DNA of 64,000 nucleotides. It comes from Natronorubrum bangense (GTDB lineage: Archaea; Halobacteriota; Halobacteria; Halobacteriales; Natrialbaceae). A model generated the notes under the pieces. It had not been told where the DNA came from and searched no databases. It saw only the letters and a program-made list of their open reading frames with translations. The translations under genes were made by a program, and so were the position numbers. The first letter of the stretch is position 1, and every line of letters begins with the position of its first letter. Below are positions 17,239 through 26,178 of the stretch, in pieces. The DNA is taken from positions 1,054,001 through 1,118,000 of the forward strand of contig NZ_CP031305.1 in the NCBI RefSeq assembly GCF_004799645.1, read 5' to 3'.

Positions 17239-18027
17239 ATGCCGACCACTCCCCGCAGCAACCGGCTTCGACAACCCCTCGAGGACGACGCCGTCGCTCT
17301 CGGCATCCTCGAGAACACGTACAATCCAACGCTCGTCGAGTTCTACGGCGAGCTCGGGCTGGATTTCGTCTGGATCGACCTCGAGCACGCCGGCCCGAGT
17401 CCGTGGGACGGCGACCGACTCGAGGCCCTGCTTCGGGCCGCGGACGTAACCGAGACGGAACTGCTCGTTCGCCTGCCCGAACCCGATCCGGGAATGATCC
17501 GAAAAGCGCTCGACGCCGGCGTCCGCTCGCTGTTCGTCTCGCGGATCGAGACGGCCGACGAAGTCCGGCAGGCGCTCGAGGCCTCCCGGTTCGAGTACGA
17601 CGGCGACCCCGGAAGACGCGGCTTTGCAAGCCCCCGTGCGAGCCGCTGGGGGACGGCCGACGACTACGCCGGCACCGAAGACGACGAAATCGTCCTCGGC
17701 GTGACGATCGAGAATCCGACGGCGGTCGACAACATCGACGACATCCTCGCAGTGCCCGAACTGGGCTTCGTCTTCGCCGGTCCGCTCGATCTCGCTGTGT
17801 CAACGGGCCATCCTGGGGAGCCGACCCACGAGGACGTCGAGCAACACGTTGACCGGATTCGAGAGGCAGCGCTCGAGGCCGACGTCCCGCTCGGCGGGCT
17901 CGGCTTCGGAATGGACGACGTCAACGAGAAGGCCGAAGCGGGCTACCAAATCCTGAATATAGGGAGTACTACCGGTGCCCTGCAGGGGACGGTACAGTCG
18001 TGGCTCGACGAGTACGGCAGTGGCTAA
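17239..18027 (+). CDS. HpcH/HpaI-family aldolase
   Basis: A 262-residue class II aldolase of the phosphoenolpyruvate/pyruvate superfamily. FVWIDLEHAG supplies the substrate-proximal acidic residue and the catalytic His; VRLPEPDP, VTIENPTAV and FAGPLDLAVSTG are the conserved metal and loop motifs. The family cleaves 4-hydroxy-2-oxoacids, such as 2-keto-3-deoxy sugars or hydroxyketopimelate, to pyruvate and an aldehyde, using a divalent cation. The usual length is ~250-270. Its own TATA-like TTTATT lies ~25 nt upstream. No sugar or aromatic pathway genes adjoin it. Confidence 0.88.
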   Translation: MPTTPRSNRLRQPLEDDAVALGILENTYNPTLVEFYGELGLDFVWIDLEHAGPSPWDGDRLEALLRAADVTETELLVRLPEPDPGMIRKALDAGVRSLFVSRIETADEVRQALEASRFEYDGDPGRRGFASPRASRWGTADDYAGTEDDEIVLGVTIENPTAVDNIDDILAVPELGFVFAGPLDLAVSTGHPGEPTHEDVEQHVDRIREAALEADVPLGGLGFGMDDVNEKAEAGYQILNIGSTTGALQGTVQSWLDEYGSG

Positions 18028-18074
18028 CAGGCCAGAGCAGGCGTGCGATAGGGCGGCTGGGTCGCATATAGGTC

Positions 18075-18476
18075 TCAGCGGCTCCCGCTGCCGTCCGACT
18101 CTCGCCTCGCCGGCGGCGTCTTCGAGACGAGTTGGCCCCACGTCTCGCGGTTGTCTGCCACCTCCCGGTAAGCCCACTCGCGGACGCGTTCGTACTCCTC
18201 GAAGTGACGGCCGAACTCGATGACATCGCGAACGGTGCTGTTGGTGGTCGTCCGACGGAGTGCCTCCTCGATCGACGCCCCACAGGAGTAGACCGCGTCG
18301 TCGGTTACGAGATGCGAACACTGCTCGTAGTGAGTCGGCAGCCGCTCGCGAAGCTCGGGTTCCGCCGACAGGTCGCTGAAGCCGACGATACGCAGTTCGC
18401 CGTGTCGATCGACGTAGTCCGCCCACCACGTACAGAACCCGCAGTCGTCGTCGTAGACAAGCGTCGGTTCGATCAT
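18075..18476 (-). CDS. DCC-family thiol-disulfide oxidoreductase-like protein (DUF393)
   Basis: A 133-residue protein starting MIEPTLVYDDDCGFCTWWAD. The DCGFC motif (C12, C15) after the first strand is the DxxCxxC signature of the DCC/DUF393 family, a thioredoxin-fold relative. Substrates are unknown; some members couple to membrane quinone or lipid enzymes. The longer frame to 18590 adds Arg-rich sequence and is rejected. It is convergent with the aldolase gene, with 47 nt between the stops. Confidence 0.85.
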   Translation of the reverse strand: MIEPTLVYDDDCGFCTWWADYVDRHGELRIVGFSDLSAEPELRERLPTHYEQCSHLVTDDAVYSCGASIEEALRRTTTNSTVRDVIEFGRHFEEYERVREWAYREVADNRETWGQLVSKTPPARRESDGSGSR

Positions 18477-18688
18477 ACGCGAGTGAACGGACTCGAGGCA
18501 CAAACGCCTGTCCTCAACCTCGAGGCAATGCTCGGAGTGGGGAGGCCGACGTGTCAGCAATCCGCTCGAGCGCTCGGCTCGTGTGGTCACCAGACCGCAA
18601 CCGTCGTCGGGCGTGACTCATCACGCTGTTTCTGATCCTGTAACTGGATGTGACCCTCTTTATTTGTGCGCGAGAATATTCAGTCGAA

Positions 18689-19378
18689 ATGCCATCTGCA
18701 GCTCGTTCAAGCCGCGAGCGTAGCTATTCAGTCGCCAGTCTCGTTGGCGTCGTCGCCAAGCGACAGACGTACAAAAACCTCTGCTATCTGGCTGTGGCGT
18801 TTCCACTCGGAATGGTGTACTCGGTGGTGTTTCTCGTCGGCTTCGGGTTCGGAACCATCCTCTCTGCGCTCGGCATCGGCATCCTGCTGTTGCTCGGTAC
18901 CGTCATCGGCTCGCGACTGCTTGCGCGGTTCGAACGATGGCTCGCAAACGCGTTGCTGTCGGTCACTCTCGAGACGACTGACGACGTTCGGTCCTCGTCG
19001 GCCGGACTGCTGGCGACGGTGAGACGATATTTCGACGCTCCCTCGACCTGGCGCGGACTGGGCTTTCTCATGGTGAAGTTCTGGTTCGGGTTCGTCGCGA
19101 TCGTATTGCTCGTCGTGTTCGTCACCGCGCTCTCGTTTCTCACCGTCCCGTTCCGATATCCACACACGGAAGAGCTGTTCAGGATCAACGACGAGCCGAT
19201 CACCTGGACGATCGACACGCTCCCGGAAGCAGCCCTCGCAGTGGTGCTCGGTGCTGTTCTCGGACTCGCGTTCTTCCATCTTTCGAACGCCTTTGCGTAC
19301 GTCGCTGGCCGAATCGCGGTTGCCCTGCTCGATGACTCGAGCGGGGCGGAGGCGGCACCGACCGAGCCGACGGACTGA
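18689..19378 (+). CDS. polytopic membrane protein with sensor-like domain
   Basis: A 229-residue protein with a basic N-terminus and four main hydrophobic stretches arranged as two pairs, separated by an amphipathic loop RRYFDAPSTWRGLGFLMVKF. This 'two-plus-two helix' layout with TYKNLCYLAVAFPLG near residue 31 is that of the putative sensor domain found before histidine kinases in actinobacteria and alone in haloarchaea. No kinase or output domain follows. The start at 18689 is preferred over an upstream GTG because a TATA-like TTTATT lies at 18659-18664, about 25 nt before this ATG. Confidence 0.75.
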   Translation: MPSAARSSRERSYSVASLVGVVAKRQTYKNLCYLAVAFPLGMVYSVVFLVGFGFGTILSALGIGILLLLGTVIGSRLLARFERWLANALLSVTLETTDDVRSSSAGLLATVRRYFDAPSTWRGLGFLMVKFWFGFVAIVLLVVFVTALSFLTVPFRYPHTEELFRINDEPITWTIDTLPEAALAVVLGAVLGLAFFHLSNAFAYVAGRIAVALLDDSSGAEAAPTEPTD

Positions 19379-19473
19379 GCCGGTCCTCGAGCCGAGTCCA
19401 CTCAAACGGTGGCGTCCGGCCCGATCCAGCAGGCTGCCAGAACATTCTTGATCGTTGTCCCGAATCGAGAGAC

Positions 19474-20721
19474 ATGAGCAGCGCGGCACGGCCGCTGTCG
19501 GAACCACAGGTGCTGGCCCACACCAAGCGACGGCTCTTTCCGAGTCAGACCGACGACGACTCGCCCGCGTACGTGGTCGCCGACACGCAGTTCTCTCAAG
19601 CCGAGTGGCTCCCCGGCCACCCCGTCGATCCGGACGTTCGAGACTGTCTCGCCCCGTTCAATCACGTCCGGATCGGCGGCGGCTACCCGGATCTCGTCGG
19701 CGTACGCACGCTCGAGTCCGACCTGCTGGCCGTCGACCGACTCGGTGACGAGCCGCCGCTGATCGCCATCGAGGCGAAAGGGGAGACGAGCGGCGGCGTC
19801 GACACCCAACGCGGAATCGTCCAAGCCTACGACCGACTCCACGAGGCGAACGCGGCGTATCTCGCCGCGCCGGCGACCGCGATCTCGGAAACCGACCGCA
19901 CGCTCGCGCGGGAGTTGAACGTCGGCGTCCTCGGCGTCGCCGAGTCGGGGACGGTCGACATCCTCGAGGTCCCCCGAGTCGTCGGCAATCGGACCTCGAG
20001 CGAGGCGACGGCGCTGCGATTTCAGGCTGGTGCACAGGGTGTCACCGACGCCTCGTTCGGCCTGAACCATCCGAAGAACTATCTGGGCTATCCGCTCGCA
20101 CAGTACGCAGATGGGGACACCGAAACGCTGCTTTCGGCGTACAAGGTCGTTGGTGCGGCCGACGATGCCAGACGCGGCGCTGCGTTCCTTGGATTGATCG
20201 AGCCCGGCCCCGCCTCGGAGTTAACGTCACTTGGGCAGGAGGTCGTTCGATTTGCGACGGCACAGTACGGCTCCGTCGAAGCAGCACTCGCCGAGTTCGA
20301 AAACTGGTACCGGTCGTCGAAACGGTTCGTCGACGTCGCGCCAGCGTGGGGGCGACTGGCTCGCCGCGTCCTGTTCGAGTATCCGGCGACGGAACTGCTC
20401 GTGACGGAACTCCAGACCATGCACGATGACTGGAGCCCGGAACCGTCGCTCGTCGATCTGGTCGTCCACATGCACGAACTCCATCCGACTTTTACCGTCG
20501 AACTGTTCGTCCGCGGCGACGAGGCGGTTCGACGACGAGTCCTGACCGAAGACGGCGACCTTCAGCGCTCAGCGCTCGAGGACGGCACCGTCTATCACTC
20601 GCCGACGGTCTTCCAGCTGAAGGCGATGCTGTACCACGCTGGGATTCTGACTGCTCGAGGGGCAGAGCCACATCGCCTCGAGCCGACCGAGGACGTCTGG
20701 GCGCTTCGGGAAGTCGTGTAA
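19474..20721 (+). CDS. uncharacterised protein with PD-(D/E)XK nuclease-like core
   Basis: A 415-residue soluble protein I cannot place in a named family. Residues 65-125 read like a restriction-endonuclease fold: GGYPDLVGV (D73), then LIAIEAKGE with E100 and K102, then a Gln-bearing helix TQRGIVQAYDRL. This D-x(26)-E-x-K arrangement is the PD-(D/E)XK catalytic core. The second half is helical with winged-helix-like segments near VFQLKAMLYHAGIL. No methyltransferase or helicase adjoins it, so a classic restriction system is unlikely. It might be a solitary DNA repair or defence nuclease. Codon use matches its neighbours. Confidence 0.78.
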   Translation: MSSAARPLSEPQVLAHTKRRLFPSQTDDDSPAYVVADTQFSQAEWLPGHPVDPDVRDCLAPFNHVRIGGGYPDLVGVRTLESDLLAVDRLGDEPPLIAIEAKGETSGGVDTQRGIVQAYDRLHEANAAYLAAPATAISETDRTLARELNVGVLGVAESGTVDILEVPRVVGNRTSSEATALRFQAGAQGVTDASFGLNHPKNYLGYPLAQYADGDTETLLSAYKVVGAADDARRGAAFLGLIEPGPASELTSLGQEVVRFATAQYGSVEAALAEFENWYRSSKRFVDVAPAWGRLARRVLFEYPATELLVTELQTMHDDWSPEPSLVDLVVHMHELHPTFTVELFVRGDEAVRRRVLTEDGDLQRSALEDGTVYHSPTVFQLKAMLYHAGILTARGAEPHRLEPTEDVWALREVV

Positions 20722-20724
20722 GCC

Positions 20725-21894
20725 TCAGCGCCCGCGCACGACCGCAAGCGCGACGATTCCGAGCATGGCCGCCGTCGCCGCTGCGCCGAATACCCCGCGA
20801 ACGCCGAACAGCGGGACCAGCGGGCCGAACAACACCGGGGAGAGAAACTGGCCCGTATAGCCCGCCGACGCGAGATACGAGCTGAACTGCCCCTGCCGAC
20901 CGGCGGGCGCGAGCGCTTCGATCCAGGCAAAGGCCGATGGGAAGACCAGCCCGAGCCCAAGCCCGAACGCAACCACTGACGGGACGGCCGTCAGCGCCGA
21001 CCCCGCGACGGTTGCACCCGCGAACGAGACGAGCCAAAGGCCAAGCGCCGCCGCGACGAGCGCGTGGCGACTCGTTCGTTCGATAAGGCGGTCGTAGACT
21101 GCCGCCGAGACGCCGCCGGCGAGTCCGTTGGCGGCAAGATAGAGGCTGATCGACAGCGAGGAAGTGATCCCCAGCCCCGCAAGCAGTTGGGGGTAGAAGA
21201 TGACGATGCTGTAGAGCAAGACGTTCGCCCCGAAGTACAGCAGGTACACCGACAGGAGCCCGGGTCGGCGTCGAAAGACGGCAAGAACCCCGGCAAGGCC
21301 GCTTTTCGCGTCCGTTCGGCTGCTGGCTCCGCGGATTCCCGTCTCGGGGATGGTCGCAACCGCGAGGAGCCCGAGCGGGAGCGCGACCAGATAGACGCCG
21401 AAGGGTGCCTGCCACGAGAGGGTGCCGAGCGCACCACCGACCAGCGGCCAGATCACCGCGCCGACGCTGTTGGCGCTGCTTCGCAACCCCAGTGCCCGCT
21501 CCATCCGCTGGCCCTCGTAGAGTTGGTAGATGAGCACCGTGATCCCGGTGTAGACGAATGCGACGCCAACGCCCAATACCGCTCTCGAGGCAAGCAACGG
21601 CCCGAACGAGTCGACGACGAGTCCAGCCCCGCCGCCGGCCGCGTACAACAGCAGACCGAAAATAAACGGACGGCGAGGACCGACGCGATCGATGAGCGCT
21701 CCCGCGATCGGACTGACGAGAACGATTAGCGCGCCGTGGGTCGTGATGATGAGGCCGGCGTTTGACTCCGACACCCCGAGGCCCGACTGGATCGCCGGTA
21801 CGATCGGCCCGAGGATCGCCCCGGCCATCACCGTCAGCGTTGCCGACGCCAGAATCACCCACAGCGTCGTCCGTCTTTCCGGCGCATCCGTCAT
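20725..21894 (-). CDS. MFS transporter (drug/sugar efflux-like)
   Basis: A 389-residue, 12-helix MFS protein. The motif A equivalent is GALIDRVGPRRPFIFG after TM2, and RAVLGVGVAFVYTG in TM4 resembles the Arg-bearing motif B of drug/H+ antiporters. An internal basic loop after TM6 (SSRTDAKSGL) separates the halves. The C-terminal end is close to that of the nuclease-like gene: the two are convergent with 3 nt between stop codons. Substrate unknown. Confidence 0.88.
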   Translation of the reverse strand: MTDAPERRTTLWVILASATLTVMAGAILGPIVPAIQSGLGVSESNAGLIITTHGALIVLVSPIAGALIDRVGPRRPFIFGLLLYAAGGGAGLVVDSFGPLLASRAVLGVGVAFVYTGITVLIYQLYEGQRMERALGLRSSANSVGAVIWPLVGGALGTLSWQAPFGVYLVALPLGLLAVATIPETGIRGASSRTDAKSGLAGVLAVFRRRPGLLSVYLLYFGANVLLYSIVIFYPQLLAGLGITSSLSISLYLAANGLAGGVSAAVYDRLIERTSRHALVAAALGLWLVSFAGATVAGSALTAVPSVVAFGLGLGLVFPSAFAWIEALAPAGRQGQFSSYLASAGYTGQFLSPVLFGPLVPLFGVRGVFGAAATAAMLGIVALAVVRGR

Positions 21895-22200
21895 CGAGTC
21901 CTACTCACGAGAGCAGCGCCAACACGGTTGTGGTTTTCACGGTACACGTCACTCGCTGCACCGTCGCTGCGGCGCGACAAGCTCGTCGAACCCGTGGCGG
22001 TCACGATGTGTCGGTTCCGTCGTCGCTCGTGGCCCCTCGTGGCCCGCGCGGTCGATTCCATCCAAGAAGCGATCTGTGAGTCGGTCAGCGACACCCGTCG
22101 GATCGGTTCCGTTTCGTGCGAGAGAACAAGTCGTGTCGTAGACCAGCAAGCGTCCCAACTGCAGTACGGGAAGCCTTGGCCGGTTATCGCGAGGAGGATG
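21895..22200. other. 306-nt gap without a convincing gene
   Basis: Short frames exist on both strands, but none has a good start, the halophile amino-acid profile or a recognisable domain. On the minus strand one reads GFPYCSWDACW and another LLVYDTTCSLARNG, which could be remains of a small protein broken by frame changes. It lies downstream of the HalOD1 gene and upstream of the MFS gene, and should hold the MFS promoter. Confidence 0.4.
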
Positions 22201-22512
22201 TCACGCCGATGGCTCGGAGTCAGCGATTCCGTGAGTGTTCTCGGCACTGATCGTGACCGGCTCGAGTGAGAGTTCGACGCCACTGTCGACCGGTTCGACG
22301 ACGACAGTGTGTCCCACATACTCGAACTCGATGGAAGAAAAACTGGCGTCGGGTGTACAGAGCGAGTCGAGGGCTTCGGGATCAATCGCGTTGTAGAGTG
22401 GCTCGAGATCGACTGGATCGGTATTGGTTACCGCTGCAACGAGAGAAACGAGCGCCATGCTCGGCCGCTGCTCGTCTACAGCCGTCACTGTCGTCGAGTG
22501 ATGAGAGTGCAT
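22201..22512 (-). CDS. HalOD1 output-domain protein
   Basis: A 103-residue protein made only of a HalOD1 domain: a helical part with LVSLVAAVTNTDPVDLEPLY and AIDPEALDSLC, and a beta part IEFEYVGHTVVVEPVDSGVEL. HalOD1 is a haloarchaeal domain usually fused to or encoded near signal-receiver proteins; its output is unknown. The start at 22512 is preferred over 22575 because a TATA-like TTATTTTC lies about 25-30 nt before it. A second stand-alone copy occurs at 56250-56519. Confidence 0.85.
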   Translation of the reverse strand: MHSHHSTTVTAVDEQRPSMALVSLVAAVTNTDPVDLEPLYNAIDPEALDSLCTPDASFSSIEFEYVGHTVVVEPVDSGVELSLEPVTISAENTHGIADSEPSA

Positions 22513-22722
22513 CAATGGTGTTGTCGAGGCCGGGAATAAAGAAAATAACCCAATATTCCGAGGGGGCATCTGCAAACAGAATTACAGTCCAACTGAGTGA
22601 CAACCGCACCGAACGTGGGCCCAGAACCCAGATTCGGGTTAGAACCACGTCCAACTGTTGGGTTGGTCTTGTATGATCTGTTCACACACTCGTCGTTCTC
22701 TGCCGTGTGTGACTGGGGCTTG

Positions 22723-23622
22723 TTACTCCCGACGCGGGACCTCGTGGCGGCCAAAGCCGTACCGGAGTCGGTTTGCCAGCCGCCGCGAGAAGCGACCGTC
22801 GTCGGCTCGAGAGCTGAACCGTTCGCCAAGCGCGGTGTAGATCAACGGCAGCGGCACTTCCTGCTCGAGGCCTTCCTGGACGGTCCAGGTGCCCGTCGAG
22901 CCGCCTTCGATGCGGTCCGCGACGTCGCCCAGATCGGTTCCTTCCTCGCGGAACGCCTCCTCACAGAGTTCGAGCAGCCACGAGCGGATCACCGCGCCGT
23001 TGTTCCAGACCGAGGCGACGTTCTCGAGGTCTAAGTCGTAGCGCCCCTCGTGGAGCAGTTCGAACCCTTCGCCGTAGGTCTGCATCAGCGCGTACTCGAC
23101 GCCGTTGTGGACCATCTTCACGTAGTGGCCCGACCCTGCCGGCCCCATCCGCTCGTGGCCGTCGGGGCCGGTCGCGACGGCGTCGAAGACGGGGACGAGT
23201 TCGTCGTAGGCCCACTCGGGGCCGCCGACCATCAGCGAGAAGCCCAGATGCGCGCCCGCGGGGCCACCCGAGGTCCCACAGTCGAGATACGCCGCAGGGC
23301 AGGACTCGGCTCGCCGAACGGAGTCCTCGAAATAGGAGTTGCCGCCGTCGACGACCACGTCGTCTTCGTCGAGTTGGCCCTCGAGTTCCTCGAGCGTCGC
23401 GTCGACGGCCCCGCCTGCCGGGACCATCAGCCAAATGCGTTTGTCGTCGCTGAGTCGGTCAACGAGGTCGGCAACCGAGTCAGCCGGCTCCGCACCCGCG
23501 TCGGCAGCCGTCGCGACGGCCTCCGGCTCGAGGTCGAAGGCGACGACGTCGTGGCCCGCCTCGAGGGTGCGGTCGACGACGATCTGTCCCATGCGTCCGA
23601 GTCCGATTACGCCTAGTTCCAT
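22723..23622 (-). CDS. gnd: 6-phosphogluconate dehydrogenase (decarboxylating)
   Basis: A 299-residue enzyme, the short form typical of haloarchaea and Gram-positive GndA types. The N-terminal Rossmann fold reads MELGVIGLGRMGQIVVDRTL, followed by VVDGGNSYFEDSVRRA and the family block DCGTSGGPAGAHLGFSLMVG. The catalytic Lys lies in GHYVKMVHNGVEYALMQ. It oxidises 6-phosphogluconate to ribulose 5-phosphate and CO2 with NAD(P)+, supplying pentoses. A methionine three codons earlier exists, but MELGVIG is the canonical start. Monocistronic by gaps on both sides. Confidence 0.95.
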   Translation of the reverse strand: MELGVIGLGRMGQIVVDRTLEAGHDVVAFDLEPEAVATAADAGAEPADSVADLVDRLSDDKRIWLMVPAGGAVDATLEELEGQLDEDDVVVDGGNSYFEDSVRRAESCPAAYLDCGTSGGPAGAHLGFSLMVGGPEWAYDELVPVFDAVATGPDGHERMGPAGSGHYVKMVHNGVEYALMQTYGEGFELLHEGRYDLDLENVASVWNNGAVIRSWLLELCEEAFREEGTDLGDVADRIEGGSTGTWTVQEGLEQEVPLPLIYTALGERFSSRADDGRFSRRLANRLRYGFGRHEVPRRE

Positions 23623-23760
23623 GGGCGTCACTCTGCGGGGGTGAAAAGTAGTGGTTGTGATTTGTGGCTCACGCTGACTGTGGGAGCGTCAACTCCGTTA
23701 TAACAGACGAGTCACAGTGGTAGTGGCCAAATCAGGCAGTTCGAGGGCCATGTGTCGAGG

Positions 23761-24198
23761 CTACTGAAGCGGCTCCTCGAGTCGCGCCCAGCCGATCGCA
23801 TCGAGAACGACGATTCGGTCGCCAGAGTGGACGTAGACGCCGTTGTACTCGGTTTGGTCGCCGTCGTGGTACGGCAGCGAGCCACGGATGGAGTCGACGA
23901 CGGACCAGGCACCATCGTGCTCGATGGTGACGTGTTCCCACTCGTCGTGGGCTTTGTTGCGGACGGCGCGGTCGATCGCACGCCGTGCACCGGGGATATC
24001 GTGCAGTCGGCGAGAGGCGCCGTCGACGATGGTGGCCTCCGCTGGGACCTCGTCGTGGTCGACGATCCGTGCGCCGAGGTCGGCCTTCGACCGTGAGGTG
24101 TGGTCGACCTGCTGGCTCGAGCGAAGCGCGTAGCCGACAACTGCGGCCGCACCGACTGCAAGTGCCGACAGCGCGAGTTCTTTTCCCCTGATCATCAT
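23761..24198 (-). CDS. membrane-anchored hypothetical protein
   Basis: A 145-residue protein with one N-terminal hydrophobic helix (LALSALAVGAAAVVGYAL) and a soluble acidic remainder containing EWEHVTIEHDGAWSVVD, TEYNGVYVHSGDRIVVLD and a Trp near the C-terminus. The helix lacks a clear cleavage site, so it is probably an anchor. No known domain is recognised. Two adjacent ATGs (24198 and 24195) could serve as start. A separate TATA-like TACTTAG occurs about 25 nt upstream. Confidence 0.7.
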   Translation of the reverse strand: MMIRGKELALSALAVGAAAVVGYALRSSQQVDHTSRSKADLGARIVDHDEVPAEATIVDGASRRLHDIPGARRAIDRAVRNKAHDEWEHVTIEHDGAWSVVDSIRGSLPYHDGDQTEYNGVYVHSGDRIVVLDAIGWARLEEPLQ

Positions 24199-24292
24199 GG
24201 GAGTACGTTACAGTAACTGACTAAGTATCTTTCGTAAGAATGTGCGCTTCCAAAATGTCAGTCGGGAGACTGAATCAGGGGTGGTGGCTGGC

Positions 24293-24757
24293 CTACAGGA
24301 GCCGCGCGACGTTCGACGTGATCAGGCCAGCAACGACGAGCAACGCGATGGAGACGACCGCTGCTGCTCGGTACAGTGGTAAGGCATCGCTTGCCGGCTC
24401 ACGCAGTTTCTTCCCGTTGAGTCCTGCTTCGAATCGCTTCGCACCGACCTCGATGAGCCCAGCCAGCATGGCCCAGAGGACGACCATCACGAGCACGAGT
24501 TGTCCGTTGAGCGTATTGAACAGGCCCTCAGGGGAGTATCCCGTGCCCGCGAGATGCCCCCCAGTCACCAGCAAGAGGAACGCGCTCACACGCGAGAGCA
24601 TCGTGAGCTTCCCCGAGATGACCTCGAGTGGCTTTGTCGTGTTGAACGCGCCATCGCGGGCGAGTGGCAATACGACCGCTGCGACGTAACAGACGCTGCC
24701 AGCCCAGAGGGCAGCGAATATCAGATGGATCGTCTGAGCGACGAACGTATCAACCAT
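24293..24757 (-). CDS. CopD-like four-helix membrane protein
   Basis: A 154-residue integral membrane protein with four hydrophobic helices. The N-terminal HLIFAALWAGSVCYVAAVVLP segment and a following basic loop resemble the CopD/copper-resistance D and related haloarchaeal transporter proteins, in which a His and polar residues in the helices may bind copper or haem. No CopC partner is present. Function is inferred weakly. Confidence 0.72.
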   Translation of the reverse strand: MVDTFVAQTIHLIFAALWAGSVCYVAAVVLPLARDGAFNTTKPLEVISGKLTMLSRVSAFLLLVTGGHLAGTGYSPEGLFNTLNGQLVLVMVVLWAMLAGLIEVGAKRFEAGLNGKKLREPASDALPLYRAAAVVSIALLVVAGLITSNVARLL

Positions 24758-24812
24758 ACCGAGTCCCTTGGAGAGGTGGAGTATCAGCGTTCCGACTCAC
24801 CGCCGCGGCCGA

Positions 24813-25367
24813 TCACTCGAGCCAGTCGGGAACCCACGCGACCAGCTCCCGGCGGACGAGTGCGTACACGAGCGACACGGCGACGCCGCCGAGGACGACG
24901 GCGCTGATCCAGTCATCGAAAACGAGAACCGCGGGGATGGCGAGGACGACCGCGAGCGCGGCGTCTTCGGGCGCGCCGTCGTAGCGAATCCAGCGCCGCG
25001 GCCGAATCCACCGCCCGCGAACGTGGTCGTAAACGGCTCGCTCGCTCCGGTCGTTCCACGGGTCCATCTCGGGGCCGCCGCCGATGGCGTCGCTTGCGGC
25101 GTGGAGCCAGGCGGCGACAGCGAACGCCGCAAACCCAACGGTGGCACTCGAGGGAACACTGACCGCGATGCCGACCGCTGGGACGACCACCGCGAGCCCA
25201 CTGAGCGGGAAATGAAGCGTCCGCCGATGGACAGCGACGAGATCGAAATCCGGGGCGAGCCCGCCGAGGATCGCGCCGACTGCAAGCGCTATTGCAAACT
25301 CGGGGGCGGCGTAGGCGATCGGGGCAACGACAGCGAGCCCGGCGAAGACGTGTGTGGTCGCCATCAT
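24813..25367 (-). CDS. YdjM-like membrane-bound metal-dependent hydrolase (DUF457 type)
   Basis: A 184-residue protein with four to five hydrophobic segments. The opening MMATTHVFAGLAVV and the stretch GAILGGLAPDFDL plus HRRTLHFPLSG contain the His and Asp residues conserved in the LexA-regulated YdjM family. These are membrane-bound predicted hydrolases with no proven reaction. A second ATG one codon in could be the start. It follows the dUTPase-like gene by about 57 nt on the same strand and may be co-transcribed with it. Confidence 0.82.
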   Translation of the reverse strand: MMATTHVFAGLAVVAPIAYAAPEFAIALAVGAILGGLAPDFDLVAVHRRTLHFPLSGLAVVVPAVGIAVSVPSSATVGFAAFAVAAWLHAASDAIGGGPEMDPWNDRSERAVYDHVRGRWIRPRRWIRYDGAPEDAALAVVLAIPAVLVFDDWISAVVLGGVAVSLVYALVRRELVAWVPDWLE

Positions 25368-25424
25368 CGTTCGAACGTCCGACGGGAACGACCAAAACAG
25401 TACGCGACCCGGTGGTTCGTAGGA

Positions 25425-25907
25425 CTACTCGAGGTTTTCGCCCTGATAACTACCGTCATAGACGTCCTCGTGGTTGGCCTCAGCGAAGACCAGTTGAGCG
25501 ATTCTGGCGCCGCGTTCGATCTCGATGTCGTGGTGGACCTGTAACAGCCCCTCGCCACGACCCTCGTAGCCCGCGTCCCAGACGGCCGTATTCAGCATAC
25601 ACGAGTTCCGCATCAGCGACGAGCGCGGGTAGACGAAGCCAATGTGACCCTCAGGAATCCGAATCCGCTCATCGTAGCGGGCGACGTAGGCCCCTTCGGG
25701 CAGATAGAAGGTATCGGGGTCTTTCTGCTCGAGTTCCTCGAGTGGGCGCGCGATACGGTCGCCGATCTCTTTGCCGTCGCGACCGATACGACCCGGCTCG
25801 AGTTGCTCGAAGACGACGTCTAACGTGAGGTCGACGCCGTTTGGCTGTACCTGTTCGACAGCCGTCGGCGAAACGTGGTCGGCAACGAACGCACCGGAAC
25901 GGAACAT
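25425..25907 (-). CDS. dut: dUTP diphosphatase / dCTP deaminase-family protein
   Basis: A 160-residue trimeric-fold protein of the dUTPase/DCD superfamily. GFVYPRSSLMRNSCMLN is the signature with the catalytic Ser-Arg region, followed by AVWDAGYEGRGEGLL, the substrate-binding beta hairpin, and RIAQLVFAE. It should hydrolyse dUTP to dUMP and PPi, or deaminate dCTP first; the short length fits haloarchaeal enzymes annotated as dUTP nucleotidohydrolase. Cytosolic; it keeps uracil out of DNA. Confidence 0.88.
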   Translation of the reverse strand: MFRSGAFVADHVSPTAVEQVQPNGVDLTLDVVFEQLEPGRIGRDGKEIGDRIARPLEELEQKDPDTFYLPEGAYVARYDERIRIPEGHIGFVYPRSSLMRNSCMLNTAVWDAGYEGRGEGLLQVHHDIEIERGARIAQLVFAEANHEDVYDGSYQGENLE

Positions 25908-26091
25908 ACAGTGACAACGCTCCGGGGCAGAGAAAAGGGTATCCGTTCATCACGGCCCGTTCGGGACGTGTACACGGCACAATCCATCACGGTCGAGTCG
26001 ACGAACGATCAGTTTTCCCGACTCGTCGAGCGGAGTCGCTGCTTCTCGGACAGCCGTCCATGCCGATGGCAATAATTTCTCGAAACACGAA

Positions 26092-26120
26092 GCCGTTTCC
26101 GTTGGGACGCTCGAAACGGC
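26092..26120. promoter_or_regulatory. 8-bp inverted repeat upstream of the aconitase promoter
   Basis: GCCGTTTC (26092-26099) and GAAACGGC (26113-26120) are perfect inverted repeats with a 13-nt spacer. The likely TATA box (GATTTATC) is at 26143-26150 and the ATG at 26179, so the repeat lies ~25 bp upstream of the promoter core, a position used by archaeal activators. Confidence 0.5.
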
Positions 26121-26178
26121 CGCTTCCTCACAGAAACACGCTGGATTTATCAGGACGGACAGCGCATTTCGTAGTGCT

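Noticed and set aside
20492-21862. 456-residue minus-strand frame over the MFS gene
   Set aside because: Extremely Arg-rich; the real MFS frame with 12 helices is on the same strand in another phase.
21949-22158. 69-codon minus-strand frame beginning at TTG
   Set aside because: Weak start, Arg/Thr-rich composition and no recognisable domain; listed only as an unexplained gap.
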